A stretch of DNA of 64,000 nucleotides, taken from Entomortierella parvispora. Lineage: Eukaryota > Mortierellomycota > Mortierellomycetes > Mortierellales > Mortierellaceae. The notes beneath the pieces are model-generated. The model had not been told where the DNA came from and ran no database searches. It saw only the letters and a list, made by a program, of their open reading frames with translations. The DNA is taken from contig OY752149.1 of assembly GCA_963573315.1 (NCBI GenBank), positions 1,612,001-1,676,000 of the forward strand, read 5' to 3'. Position 1 is the first letter of the stretch. Each line of letters starts with the position of its first letter. A program made the position numbers and the translations under genes. Of this stretch, positions 42,031 to 55,200 are shown piece by piece.

Positions 42031-43361
42031 ACACAGACAGACATATATCAAGATAGTTTTTGTCCCGAGTTTGGCTTATCAAAATATACAGACGTGTCGC
42101 CTTTTCTTGATCTTTGCGTGTATATTGATTCTTGTTGGAAAACAGAAATTCTCACCGGATGGGGAGTGTTGCCTTACTCCAAGGATTTTGAGCGTGATGT
42201 AAAAGTAACAGTAGTGAAAGATGGCCTCGTTCACGTGGAGGACAGTTTGTAAATTGGCCACAAATGCCTTCTTTACTCTCTGTAAGTTTCTCAAATATCG
42301 GGAGTTGCTTGCCTTCTTTTTTATTGGTTTGATGACAGGCGACTCTTGGAGTGTTTTAGGGGCGGATAAAATTGAAAGTAGAAATATTCGAGGTCCAATG
42401 CAATGGCGATCCAAGGTTCATTTGCTCTGCCAAGATCTATTGCCTATTGGACTCTATGCCCAACTTTTACTTTCAAAACGAGCCAAAGATAATGCATGGC
42501 CATTAAACGCCGCATTGTAGTGCCATTCCCATCTTAGCTCTCGCTGTAGAGATGGTAGGGGTCACCGTCTAATGGAAAGAATCATGAGGCACTTACAGTG
42601 GAAGTGGAGAAGAGTAATCTCATCCCGCAGTGGTAAAGTTCCATCTTTTGCTATAAGCGAGCAGTCCGTTTTCACACAGAATTTATGGAGCCATTCCGAG
42701 TGCTGGTTAGTAATGACCCTGCCCTTTCATGGAGACGATCAAGGTACGGAGCCTTTCATCAATCAGGCTGGTGTCTTACGAATCTCTTCACAGCCCAAAG
42801 TTATATCTGCTTTGGCATGGATTCCCTGAAACTATCGGGTCATCTTTTCCGATCCTTCTTGGTGTGCTATCTAACTGGTTGCGACATGGACATATTACTT
42901 TTGCTAACACCGTTGCTCTATCGAATAGTCCAGGGCCTCACCGGAAGCATGATGGGGGGAGGGGAGGGGCTGTAGTACAAAAGAAAAGTCAGATATGTCT
43001 CTAGGACATGTTTTCTAGTGGTTTTTCTTGACAATGATTTTTTTAGGTTTTGGACATATTAACGCGTCAGCCGGCGAGTACCTGCCGTGAGGATGAGGTT
43101 GATCAGGCACAAGAGAGTAGAGGCGCTGAAGAAGGATGATCAAACCACGCAGTGATTAATGGCACCGACATCTCTACAAGACAAACATTCACACAAGAAC
43201 TATGTAGCACCATCAATAAGATCCCCTGGGACTTTCAAATGACAATAACACGGCTGTTAGATTCTTTTTTTTATTATGGTCCAGCAAGGTCCACTAGGGG
43301 CCTAAAAGTAGTGCCCGTTCGTTTCCAATTGTCCAGAGGTCCGTAAAGAAAAGACTTTTGT
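42031..43361. other. Convergent intergenic region, PEX16 / eS7
   Basis: About 1.33 kb between converging stop codons, longer than needed for two 3' ends. Several frames of 60-110 codons exist on both strands but none shows a recognisable domain or splice-consistent extension. No tRNA was found. Confidence 0.45.
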
Positions 43362-44580
43362 TTACTCGGCGTGGTGAGCGGGGAACTCGAAGACAACCTC
43401 CTTTCCGGTCAAACGCTTGTAGACAGCGCAGAAGGTATCGAGCTTGTACTCCAAGGAGGTAGAGTCCTTGGCGTCAAGGAAGCTATTAAAAAAAAGAAAT
43501 GGTGGAAGGGCAGAGTGAGCGGTACGTCCGTTGAAGAATGTTGAAAATAAGGCGGTGGTCATATCCGGTAACTTACACCTTGATGATGCGCTTCTGGTCA
43601 GTCTGGACACGGGTGCGCTTGCCGGTGATCTCGGTGGGGAAAACCAAGTCCTCCAAGAGCTTCTCGTGAACGGAAGTGAGGGTGCGGGAGCGGGGGCGCA
43701 TCTGCTTGGCACGGGAAGTGCGGGTGGGCTTGGCCATGATGCGGCGCTGGGCCAAGAAGACAATGTGGCGGTCAGAGAACTTCTTCTCGAGCTCGCGGGT
43801 GAGTCTAAAGGAAAAAGAAAGATGATAAAGGTTAAAAATCAAGGACTGCACTCAACCAATACTCATGTCTAGGCAGCTGCAACAAATGAGGATGGGCAAA
43901 AGCTGTTCAGTTCATTACCTCTGCTGGATCTTGTGGAAAGCCTTCAGCTGGGGAACGGGGACGAAGATGACAATAGCCTTCTTGCCGTTGCCGGTCTCAA
44001 CCTGATAGGGGTAGAAATTGCAACAGGAGCTGTTAGCAAATGTTTGCATTGCAGTGTGTATGGCAGCGAGGGTCCAAGACGTATTGACACTGAGAATCCG
44101 GAGTTCCAGGCTCGTCATCAAGAGCTATTGAAATTTCTTTTGTTGAACTGGAGGCTTGGGTGTCCTTGATCGCTGATCCATATGATTGACCATCAACTTT
44201 AGCGACAGATCAGACAGGCCAAGGCGAAAGCTTCTTTGGCACTGACACCGTTGCCAGATGCCAGACGATTGATTGATTCCAGAATTAGCGACTTCTGACT
44301 TTGATCAGATCCAGTCTGCCGATCCTGAACATGTTTACGAAAGGCGAATATTTTTTCCAGACGGGTGAAAGAGTCTGTCATGATCCACTTCCTGACTTTC
44401 CATTGATGTCCCAGTACTACTCTAGGATCGTTTTCTCACCTCCTTAGCGCTGGCGATCTGAAGGGGCTTGAGCTCCTTCTTCAAGTCAGCAACGTTGTTC
44501 TCCAAGTCAAAGAGAGCCTGAGCAACAGAGAGCTCGATCTCATCAGCAGCGCCGTTCTTGGCAATCTTGTGGCTGGCCAT
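43362..44580 (-). CDS. RPS7: 40S ribosomal protein eS7
   Basis: Small-subunit ribosomal protein. Exon 1 (44440-44580) reads [20 protein letters not shown] and [15 protein letters not shown]; an unusually long 438-bp intron follows; then [74 protein letters not shown] and [20 protein letters not shown] ... KEVVFEFP. All blocks match eS7 along its whole length (about 195 aa). Introns are also present near 43483-43576 and 43804-43918. It is likely strongly expressed. The long first intron could host a regulatory element or small RNA. Confidence 0.97.
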
Positions 44581-47082
44581 TATGTCTGTGTTGATTCAAG
44601 ATTGATGTTTGATCCGCAAGTTTGTTTTGTAGTGTCCGAGAGTTCCATTAGAGATGATGGGTTCAATATGATTCAGTCGAGATGGATTTGTCGTAGAGAT
44701 TTCATCAAGATGGTTGACGATTGTTCCAGCAGAGCGTTCCATGACAACAAATGAAGATGGATTCCCCAAGAAAATAACGGAGGTTGTCCAGGAGAAGAAG
44801 AGAGGAAAGAGTGGACATAATCCATGCATCGGTTCAGAGTGAATCCATGATGTCGAGGTAAGTCCAGTTTAGTCCAGATACAAAAAAAAAAAAAAAGCGA
44901 AAGTCGGATATCCAGCAGGAACGATGATGGGTTGGGTCGATGGTACAGGTTCGGCAAGGAGAGGGGGAAGCGGTGAAAAAGAGAGTGGGCAGACAGTTAG
45001 CGACAGATCGATCATGGGCAGGACAGATGGATGGATGGACAACCAGGCCAGCGATGGATGTCTCGTTCCCCGCCATGGGCCGACAATTACCAAAGATTTC
45101 GAAAGAAGGGACTCTGAGGGGCTGCCGTGCGCGCCTATATCCGCCACAGGGCAGGTCTCGGAGCAGCAGACCCCTTAATTTTAGGCAGACGGTCCAATTG
45201 CCTTGCCTGCCTTTGCCTATACAGCTTGACACACCATGGCCCTGCCTTTCTCACTCTCGCCAGATCGCTCGCTCCCTCTCGTAGCCCTCGCCTGTGGGTT
45301 CCTGGCAGTCTGGTCTTCCAGATTAAGCTTGTCCGACTGGCACCCCTGCCGTACCCTTCCCCTGTCCACCCCAGAGACTCCCCCTATGGCGCAATTGATC
45401 CTCTTGTGGCAAGCTCGGAACTCTGTTCAACACACGTACTGTCCCGATCTGTCGCTGCAAGCCACTCCTGTACATTGATGATGAGGGGTATCTAATGGAC
45501 GGAAGGTGAGAGAGAGAGTGTGTGTGTGAGAGAGAGAGGAGAGAATGAGAATAGGCAGAGATAGAAGGAAAAAAAAGAGAAGCAGGCACGCTGTGACAAG
45601 AGTGCGGGATCAATTGCACAAGAAAAACGGACGTACAGAAGCGAGTATTCTTTTTTTTTTGTTCAATTGAAATTGTATTTGTGTCGCTGCTTCTCTCCTC
45701 TCCTTCTCTTCCTCCTCTTTCTTCTCCTCTTCTTTGCCTCGTTGCTTTGTACTTCTTTGCACTCCTCCCGCAGGATCTTGAACTCGTCCCTTATCCGACA
45801 GCCCGTCGCCTTCGACCTGTAAGTATCATTGGCACTGGCCTATGTCCAGGCCAGACCAGACCACACCACACTCTCGTCAACACTCTCCATTGCCATGGGC
45901 CCACTGGAGCCTGGAGCAAGGGCCTGCCTCCCATCGCTCGTCTTCTCTCGCACGCTTGGTCCATGCTGGTCATTCCTCATGCACCAACGCAGCATGAGCA
46001 AACAACACAGACACACACATACGCACAAGCTTGAATGGCCTATAACCCGAAGCTGGTCCCTTTATGAGTGGAACTGAGGTTGGGTCGACCGAGACCGCAA
46101 CAAAAGAGAGTTGGAAGCAAGGGCATGAAGGCATGATAGCGGCACCCTGTGCCTGACTCGAGTGGGCGAACAGTGGGTGGTGGGTGTGATGGCGGGTTGA
46201 ACTTCCTCTATGGTTCTGTTTCGACTTGCACTTGACTTCCACTGCCTTTGGCTTCATCTCCCATCAGAGTACAGAGCCAAGGGTGGGCCCCTCTTACGCA
46301 GGGCCAAACATGCAGCGATCAGACCATGCTTGATCAGCAGCGGCAGGCAACAAAGGTCAACAACTGGGAGAAGGGCCGTGGAGTAGAGACACAACAACCT
46401 GCATTCTTTCTTTGAACCCCGTCTTGTGTGAATAGTCCAGGGTTGAAAAGAGGTGGCACCAAGGGTTGGGAGAGAAGTTTGGCGGTGGCCATGGTGATGT
46501 TCAGGACGATGACTCTGGGGGCAAGAAGAAGAGTGTGGCGGTGGGGTGGTAGGAGTGTATCACGCTCCTGGAGACGTGGGAGGACGGACGTCCCTGAAGA
46601 TGGATGGGTGGATGGAGGAAGGACCACTCCCGAAATTGGCTCTCTTGTCGACCTCCTCTCCCTTCGTTCCCCCAACCTGGCTTGGCTGGCTGGAGGACGG
46701 ACGATCGGACTGACTGACGGATGGATGGACTGACTGGCTGACTGACCGACTGACTGACTGACTGACCGGCCGGCCGGCAACGCTTTCTGATCCATGTCCA
46801 CTTACTTAGGCGAGTCCTTCGACACCTCCTCCAGCCCTCCTTCTTTGTCCTCCGTCCTCGGGTTTTGCCTACAAGCACGAGCACTGGCCACAGACACCAC
46901 AGACGAACCCATCGACACTTGCCGAGCCAACCGTGTGTCATTCCACGCGAACACTTTGTATACAGCCTCCCTGAGCTCGACGACGGACAAGAACGCATCC
47001 AAAGCACCTCGCTCCCTCACCGGCTTTCCCAACCCCACATTGATTTACAAGGACCTATTCCCCCCTTCCAGGATCACCAAAC
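44581..47082. other. Long divergent intergenic region, eS7 / PWWP gene
   Basis: About 2.5 kb between divergent starts. It contains a 14-A run (44881), GA/GT dinucleotide stretches (45508-45541), CT-rich leader-like sequence (45680-45770) with a GTAAGT at about 45820 that may mark an untranslated first exon of the PWWP gene, and a GACT tetranucleotide satellite (46700-46770). No coding gene is supported. Confidence 0.45.
46700..46770 (+). repeat. Imperfect (GACT)n / (GGAT)n microsatellite
   Basis: GACTGACTGACTGACTGACC with neighbouring GGATGGATGGACT and ending CCGGCCGGCCGGC, about 310-380 bp upstream of the PWWP start codon. Confidence 0.8.
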
Positions 47083-49998
47083 ATGACGAGAGCTGCTTCA
47101 AATCGAAAGCACAGCACCGCCAGCTCCAGACCAGGGCCAGTGTTCCGTGGCCGAGATGTCGTTTTTGTGGACCCACTTGGTAAGGAAAGGTTCATTTACC
47201 ATCAGCTGCTGCATTGACCATTGGTTGGAATCAGCTGGATTCAGCCGGAATTCCCGTCCCTCAGGAGGGTGGGTGAATGGAGGAAGACACAGTGGTTTCC
47301 ACAGTGCCTTTGGCAGACCAAACAGTCTGCTTCCGCCAGACACACACAGCCCGACAGAATGTTGTCCCGCCCCTGTTTGTCGTTTGGTCCTTGGCTCTCC
47401 ACTGACAATCTGCTCTCTGTGATCACGATGTTTCCTAGATGACAAGGAAAGTTATTGGTGGCCTGCCATGGTAAGGATCGTTATTTTCTATAGAGTGGCG
47501 TGGTTCTGTTCTCTTGTTCTTCGTTGCTGGGGTCAGAGTCCGTCCTGGGATCCGCCCGCATTTCCTTATCGAGCATATGGTTTCCTGAAATGACATGTGC
47601 ACCAATGCTCTACCGCCCTCCCTGCTCACTCGCTGCTATGCAAACCTTTGTACCGTGGGATCCGCCGTTTATTTATTTTATTTAGATCGTGCCAGTGGCC
47701 GAGATCGATTCGACGATGGAATGTAGTATCCTGAACCCAGGAGAGTGCCTGGTAAAGTACTTTGAAGACAACAAGTACTCTGTCGTTCCCTTTGCAGACC
47801 TTCAGCCATTCGTGCCGACCACAATTCCGTTTCTGGAGTTTGAGCTGGCAGCAGGCCAAAAGTTCCTCAAGAACAGCGGTGTCCTGAACGCACTAGCATA
47901 TCTCGACTCTAAAAAGGTCAAGCGCAAATTCTCTTGGAATCGTTGGGGAACTGCACAGGATCAAGACCTGAGCTTGGAGCTCAATAAGCACAAGGCTATT
48001 ACACTGCCCCTGGTATCTGACGAGGTCTATAATCAATCTCAAGCCGGGGCTTCCTCCACTTCTGGTGCTTTGTCTCCCGCCTCCTCAAGCACCGATCATG
48101 AAACTGAAAGTGGTGATCCAACCTCCACCAGCGCCGCAGACAATGCCAGCCAGCCGCCGCACCCTACCGGCACCGACGCTGCCACCACCACCACCAACAC
48201 CAAATCGCCGACTTCAAAAGCACCATCAATAGGGACGAGTCCTAGCCGGAGCAAGAGCGAGCATCTCAAGAATGGACTGCAGCGACCCCTGGCGACCACG
48301 GCGTCTGGCGCTGGAGCGCTGCCTTCGCCCGTCAGCCTCGAGGATCTGCCTGCGACGACGGCTGGAGGCGATCAGACTGGAACAGAGTTCAGAGTCCGCA
48401 GGGGGAGCAAGAGGGCCGAGGGCGGTTCTGCAGCAGTCACGGCTGGCCCAAAGGACAGCGCCGCCACCACCAAGACCACCCAGGCACGGTCCCGCCGTGG
48501 AAGCCGTGACGATGCTCCCAACAACAACAACGGCCAACCATCCCCGACCGCATCTTCTTCTTCCTCCGCCTCTTCTGCGTCTGGATTGCGTATCAACACT
48601 TCTGCTTCAGGGACAGCTCCCACAACCGCTACAAACGGATCATCCGTCTCTTTGAAACGAGCCTTGAGCGAGACCATGAAAAAACCAGGATCGGCTTCTG
48701 GTCGCTCCTCCAGGCAAGGATCTGTCGAGCCAGCCTCGTCACCCCGCTCCACACGTCATTCAGCACGAGGTTCAAAGACAACAGAGGATGTCATGCCGCA
48801 GTCTGCCTCAGGAGACAATGTCGACAGCGCAGTCGACGAGAGCTCACCCCTGAGGATAAAGACTCACCGCATGTCACGGACTCGATCGGCCCCAAAGAAC
48901 GGCAACTCTCTCTCTCCCAGCACTTCTCGCTCCCCCACGATAGCACAAAATGGCAAGATTTGGGGGATTACAGGGAACGGCAGCCCTGGTCAGATTCATG
49001 GTTCCACTAATGGATCATCCGCCGCTAAAACAGTCGATACCCCCGAAGGCAAGGATCTCGTCATGGCTTCGACAGCAACCGCGGTGATCAGTGGCAAGAT
49101 GGAGGTCACAGTATCTACTGATTTGTCAGTGGAGCGCTCGTCCTTGTCAAGGCCACCGTCATCCATGGTTTCGTCAATTGCTTCATCTACTTCGTCCCCG
49201 TCATCGATCGGGCTCGAGGACGCAACGGATGCGACGAGTATCCTGCATTTCCTGGATCTGGACAGACAGACAGTGATCTACAGTTTCGACAATGTCTTGC
49301 CCACCCTTGCTATTGGATCCAAGGAGCGGGAGGCGATCTACGAGACATGTATGGAGCATCTCCAAAAGCTCAGACGGGAACATCGCCGGCTCAAGGAGGT
49401 TTTGAAGGGATCAGAATTTCTTCTCAAGGGCCGTCGTGCAACGCGATCCTCGCCCCATTACGCGGCCCTTCAGCACAGCGCTCAGTCACGGACAATGCAC
49501 CACGACAGAGTCAGTTCTCCAGGCCGTACCTCAACCAAAGCCGCCAACTCTACCTCCTCATCCTATAGTAATACCCAACAGGACTCGGCTCAGTCGGCAA
49601 CAGTGGTAAGCAATGGATCTGCCTCTGATAGTAACGCAGGAACGACCAAGGCGGAACAAAAGTCATCGCCGGATCCCTCTGCAGTGTCGTCTTCAACCGC
49701 TACGCCCCCAGAAGCACAACCGCCTACACCCCCATCTCCCCCTCGACCGCCTGTCTTTACTGGATCGACGCCTTCGTCCGCTATTTTGACGTCGAATATT
49801 TCAGCGACGACAAGACGATCGGCGGCGGCAGCAGCAGCCATTGCGGTGACGGCGACGATCAACCGAGGACGAGGCGGGTACAACAAGAATGGGGATTCGG
49901 CCTCCAAGAAACGGAATGCGGCGGCTATGGCAGCAGCCGCATCGACGGCGGTGGGCGAGGGATCAGAGACCCGGTCGAAGCGCCGCACGAACAAATAG
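47083..49998 (+). CDS. PWWP-domain nuclear protein
   Basis: Exons 47083-47179, 47439-47470 and 47686-49998 give 813 aa in frame. The N-terminal PWWP fold spans all three: GRDVVFVDPLDDKESYWWPA (the signature aromatic motif as YWWPA), then CLVKYFEDNKYSVVPFADLQ and PF. PWWP modules read methylated histone H3 tails and bind DNA. The middle 450 residues are Ser/Thr/Ala-rich and disordered, with repeated basic patches (RRGSKRAEGG, RSRRGSRDD, HRMSRTRSAPK). Near residue 600 a folded helical segment appears (LHFLDLDRQTVIYSFDN ... EAIYETCMEHLQKLRREHRR) with a coiled-coil look, then an Ala/Arg-rich tail ending in RSKRRTNK. No SET or other catalytic domain is visible. Probably a chromatin adaptor (inference). 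Confidence 0.8.
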
Positions 49999-50698
49999 AA
50001 AGAAAAAAAAGGCGGGAAAACAAGAAAGCAAGCAAGGGAGAAAAAAAGGTGGAGTTTGGTCAGTGTTGGGATCTTCATCGGATCAGGCAAAGCTTTTTTC
50101 TCTCTGGATGAGAAAGTAAAGCTTTCTTCTGTGGTTTGTTGATGTAGCCATATAGGCAAAGAAAACATAATACAAGTGAGTAACACCAAACAAAGAGGGT
50201 GACTCGAAAGCACAGCGCAGTGAGCAGAGAAGAGAAGAGAGCAGATTCAAGGCATGGCATGGCATGCTCGGAACAGAGTCAATGAGGAACGAAGGAAGGA
50301 AGGAAGGAAGGAAAGCAGAATAGAAAAGGCATGCAAAAGCAAGGAGTCAGCCCTCGTCAGTCGAGGCAGCAAAAGGGAACGAGATTCCAAAAGAGGCAGG
50401 AGACGGACAAAGTGAGAGCCACGCGTGCTGATTGGCCAGTGTCCGATACCCCGCACTCGCAAGATGAATCATCGACTTTTTTTTTTTATTTTCCTTGGGG
50501 AGTGAGTGCGATCGGTGCTTCAACGATCCTGGAGAGATAAGAACTTTTGCTGCTTCTTGCGCTTTTCTTTTTTTTTTTTTTTTTTTTTTCTTTTCTCCCT
50601 TTTTCTCCTCTTCTCTCGTACTTCTTCCTTCCCTTACTCCTTTCTACGCGTCCCCCTTTTCCTTTCCTTTTTACACACCTCAAGATCGAAATTCAGAA
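49999..50698. other. Intergenic region upstream of SER1
   Basis: About 700 bp holding the PWWP gene 3' end and the SER1 promoter. (GAAG)n lies at about 50290-50312, and a T-run (50571-50589) plus CT-rich leader lies directly before the SER1 start. Confidence 0.5.
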
Positions 50699-52000
50699 AT
50701 GTCAACATTGCATGCTACTTCCCACAAATGGAACTTTGGAGCCGGACCAGCCATGATCCCCCGTCCAGTTCTGGAGCGGGCCCAAGCCGAGTTCCTTGAT
50801 TACCAGGGCACCGGTCTTTCCATCATGGAGTTATCACACCGATCCGAGCCTTATGAACAACTCAACCACCGTGCGCAAGAACAGCTCCGGACCTTATTGT
50901 CGATCCCTGCCAACTACAAGATCCTTTTCATGCAAGGAGGAGGTCATACCCAGTTTGCCGCTGTCGTTTACAACCTCTTGGCTTGGAGACATCGTCAAAA
51001 CAAGTTGGAACGAGTTGAACAAGGACAAAAGGAGGAAGAGGTCGATGATTGGAAGACCATCCCTGTGGATTACGTCGTCACCGGTTCCTGGTCTGCCAAA
51101 GCCGTGGAGGAAGCTCAACGGTTGGGAGCCAATGTTCGAGTGGTCTGTGATGCCAAGAAGGCCCTTGGAGGGTTCAAGGGAATCCCTGATGAATCGACCT
51201 GGATCCGTTCTACCGTGGGTTCCAAACCCGCTTATCTGTACTATTGCGACAACGAGACCGTGAACGGTGTCGAGTTCCCATTCGTGCCCTCGTTGCAAGG
51301 AAACGAGGTTCCTTTGGTCTGTGACATGTCGTCCAACATTCTCTCACGCAAGGTCGATGTCTCGAAATTCGGCGTGATTTACGCGGGCGCTCAAAAGAAC
51401 ATTGGTCCCGCCGGTGTATCGGTCGTGATTGTTCGCGAGGACTTGTTGGAGACTTCAGAGTCCAAGAATGGATTGTTGCCTGTTCCCTTGATGTTGGATT
51501 ACAAGACGATGGCCAAGAACAATTCATTGTACAATACTCCTCCCATGTTTGGAATCTACATTTCTTCTTTGGTCTTTGATTGGTTGTTGAACAAGGACGC
51601 TCAAAGAATCCAGGATGGACAGCAGGCTTTGGCTGGCGATGAGACGGTCGGTGTGGAGGCCGCCGAGGCAAGGAACAAGCGAAAGGCTGAAAAGTTGTAC
51701 AAGGCATTGGAAGAATCTCGCTTCTTCCATATCGTGGTCTCGGACAAGGCCGCTCGTTCAAAGATGAACGTCACGTTTACAATCTCGGCCACGCCCAAGG
51801 GATCTGAGGCTCCGGTCGACAAGGAGGCGGACAAGGCGATGGAGAAGGCGTTCTTGACCCAGGCCGAGAGCCGGGGCTTGTTGCAGTTGCCTGGTCATCG
51901 CTCCGTCGGCGGTATCCGTGCCTCGATCTACAACGCCATGACGGAGGAAGGTGTCGATGTCTTGATTGCTTTCTTGAGGGAGTTTGAGAAGCAATACTAG
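50699..52000 (+). CDS. SER1: Phosphoserine aminotransferase
   Basis: PLP enzyme of serine synthesis: converts 3-phosphohydroxypyruvate and glutamate to phosphoserine and 2-oxoglutarate. A single exon of 433 aa. The start at 50699 gives MSTLHATSHKWNFGAGPAMI, the conserved class-V aminotransferase N-terminus. Further motifs: GTGLSIMELSHRS, ILFMQGGGHTQFAAV, VTGSWSAKAVEEA, the PLP-binding Lys in YAGAQKNIGPAG, and the C-terminal GHRSVGGIRASIYNAM. An insert of about 30 residues (QALAGDETVGVEAAEARNKR) and one near RVEQGQKEEEVDD lengthen it relative to bacterial SerC. It sits between the PWWP gene and the converging P4-ATPase. Confidence 0.97.
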   Translation: MSTLHATSHKWNFGAGPAMIPRPVLERAQAEFLDYQGTGLSIMELSHRSEPYEQLNHRAQEQLRTLLSIPANYKILFMQGGGHTQFAAVVYNLLAWRHRQNKLERVEQGQKEEEVDDWKTIPVDYVVTGSWSAKAVEEAQRLGANVRVVCDAKKALGGFKGIPDESTWIRSTVGSKPAYLYYCDNETVNGVEFPFVPSLQGNEVPLVCDMSSNILSRKVDVSKFGVIYAGAQKNIGPAGVSVVIVREDLLETSESKNGLLPVPLMLDYKTMAKNNSLYNTPPMFGIYISSLVFDWLLNKDAQRIQDGQQALAGDETVGVEAAEARNKRKAEKLYKALEESRFFHIVVSDKAARSKMNVTFTISATPKGSEAPVDKEADKAMEKAFLTQAESRGLLQLPGHRSVGGIRASIYNAMTEEGVDVLIAFLREFEKQY

Positions 52001-52296
52001 TTTTTGTTCATATTCATAATAACCATTAAAGAGATTTTTGTCAACTATAGTTCATGTTGGTCGATGATATCAAAAGTGGACTATCGACAAATAAATAGAA
52101 CTCGAGATTGTTTTTCTCGTTTTTTTTTAAATAATGAACGCGGAAACTACAACATGAAAGCAAAAGAAAAGGATGGAGGTATAAAATACAAGTAGATACT
52201 GTAGGTTTTTGAAAAAAAAAGAAACAAAAAAAGAAAAAGATAGGGGGAAAAGAGGTATTTCATGCTGATGGGTGTGTGAGTGTGTGTGTGTTCTTT

Positions 52297-55200
52297 TTAC
52301 ATCTTCTCCGAGTCTCGTTCTGAAGACATCTTTCCATCCGCTTGGCTGCGGTAGCTGTGATGGCTTTGCTGACTGTGTACACTGGACCGGTTGTTGCTGT
52401 GACGAAGGTGCTTTCGTCGAACCTCCTCTTGCATAGTCCGGACCATTTCCTCATCCTCTGGCTCCAAATCGTCATCCTCTTCCTCCTCATCCTCATCATC
52501 GTCGTCGCCATGATCCTCCTGACCATAGGTCTTGTTTCCATGGTTGTTATCACCGTCCATGGTTCGACGTGAGCTCGATCCAAGATCGCGACCGACGGTA
52601 GAGGAGCCTCGACGACGATGTGTCGTTTCCATCTCTACCATGGCTTCCTGATCCTCAAAATCGTTATCAATGACTCCCTTCCCGGACGCGTTCTTGCCCT
52701 TCTTTTTGGAGCTGTCCTTCAAGGCCTTGAGCTGTTGTTGGTGCTTCATCCTGGACAACCTCTGGTCTTCCTGAATGATTTGAGCATCCGAGGGGAAGTA
52801 CTGGCGCATACAGAACGCGATCGTGTAATCGGGCAGCAAACAGCCGATCGGGATCACAAGTAGGCCCAAGTAATACATAGGCAAGGTGTGCAACGACACA
52901 AACACTCCGCTCTCCAACAGTCCCACAACCTCCAATCCGATAAAGACAACAATATATCCAATCATTGAAATCGCCAATGCCAATGCAATTGGTAGGGTCC
53001 ATCGAGAGATCATCAGGGACATCTTGAGCGTAACTGTGATCAGCACCAAGGAGCCGGCATAGAAACTAAGCATGGACGTATCCATGACCTCAGACTGGCC
53101 ATCCACAACACCGTTAGTCAACGATCCGTAAATACTTCCGAATAGGGCTAGAGTGAAAGTGGGAAGGCAAAAAAAGGGTTAGCTATCGACGAACGGCTGC
53201 AGTCTACTAAACAGATCGAAATCCCAGTGTTGGGTTTTACCTCCAGAGTGCCAGAAAGAAGCAATTCCCCATCCGGCCATAGTCAGTGTGTTCCAGTAGA
53301 GTCCGTCCTTGACGGCCTTGTAAAGCTTTGGGTACTTTCCAATCAACTCTTCCTCCACATCCTTCTCGAAACAGGCCGTTGCGATCGGCATCAACGCCGT
53401 AAAGACCATGTTCCACAGCGTCAAAAAGTTGTCGTCATAGAGCGCCCCTCCCGACCAAGCGTTCAAGAACCCAAACCAAAATTGGACCGTGATCAAACAG
53501 ATGGACTTGTAAAACGAAAAGAAGATGATCTTGCTCATTCGCAGGTACGAGTACCTTCCATGGATGGTGAGGAGTCGCTTCAGGTTCTTGAACTGTTTGA
53601 AACTAAAGTCGGAGGACCGGGCAGCCTGAGCGCCCTCCATTCCCTCGATACCAACGCCGACGTGAGCAGCTTGGATCATAGAGATATCGTTGGCACCATC
53701 ACCGATCGCCAACGTAACCTTGTGCAATTTTTTGCGGACCAATTTAACGACTAGAGCCTTTTGAAGAGGAGTGACACGACAGCAGATCACCTAGAAATAA
53801 AAAAAAAGATCAAAAGAGAGAAAATAGTATTAGTTTCAAAGATCGGTAATTTGGTCTTTTCATGGAAATAAAAATGAATGGTTCTTACCGAGTGACAGTT
53901 AGTTCCGATTTTCAAGAACATGTCCTCAAAGATCTCGTTGCCGAGCACAAAGGCCAAACTCTCGCCATTGACAACAAGAGCATACTTGTCCTTCTCAGGG
54001 GGTTCGAGCCGATCATGTCCTTTGTCATCACCGGAGGAACTGGAAGACGTATTCTGCTGCTGGTACTCTTGCCAGTATCGCTCTTCATCTCGCTCCCGCT
54101 CCTTGATCTTTTCCACAAAGTACTCCAGAACCAATCGGCAGTCCCTCTCGACTTTGACGTTCAAGACCAAGATCTTCATGGCGGGGGAAATCAAGCGAGA
54201 AGAGATACCAATGTTGATGGCTGTCTCTTGCTTGTCACCGGTCAGCAGCCAAATCTTGATATCGGCCTCCATCAAATACTCAATCGTTTCGGGCACTTGA
54301 TCCTGAAGTCGGTCCTCAATGGCTGTGCAGCCCAACAGTCGGAGACGACCCTCGATCGACTCGCAGGCAACTCTGATCATTTCCTCTCGATCGTCGCCAC
54401 CATCCTCACCATCGCCAATGTGACACTCAGCCTTGGAGTACTTTTCATCAAAGATCCTATACTCTTCAGGACTGAGAGGTCTCCAGGCCAACATCAGCGT
54501 ACGAAGGCCTGCAATCGAGAAGCGTCTCACAGTGCCGTCCAACTGACGCATCAACAAGGGGTCGTTCTCGATATTGTCCGCACGAGCTAAGATGACGTTG
54601 TCCGCGCCCTTGCAGAAGAGCTGAATACCCTGAGGCGTGTCAATAATGACAGACATGCACTTGCGATCCGAGGTAAACTCGAGCACCTTGAGAACAGTAT
54701 ACGTCTCTGTGATCAATCCAAAGATCTCGACAGTGACTGAATCCTTGGTCTTGGCCTTCAAAACTACACCATTGTCCCTGAGGGCCTCCAAGAGCGCAGA
54801 CTCGTCTGGTGACTGAGCTTCGTACAAAAGCTCCCCTGTCCTGGAATCCTCACAGGGCAAGACAGCATGGCAGACGGCGATATTTCTACAAAACGCCATC
54901 AACAAGTCATACTCCTCATCGCTGATAGAGGGATCCCGCATCCGTTGGCCAAGACTTCCAGGTTGTTGGAGTTCGTGAAAAGTACGACCACCGATATGCC
55001 ATTTCGACAGCTTCATGACGTTCCGGGTCAGGGTTCCAGTCTTGTCCGAAAAGATGTATTGAACTGATCCCAGATCCTCGTTCAAGTTGGAGTTGCGGAC
55101 ATGCATCCTGGTCCAGTTCTTGGGCGCCTTTTTCTTCTTCTTGAGCATGGCTCCGAGTTTGCCTCGACGCCAAAACTTGTTATTGCTAGGCTTGTTCTTC

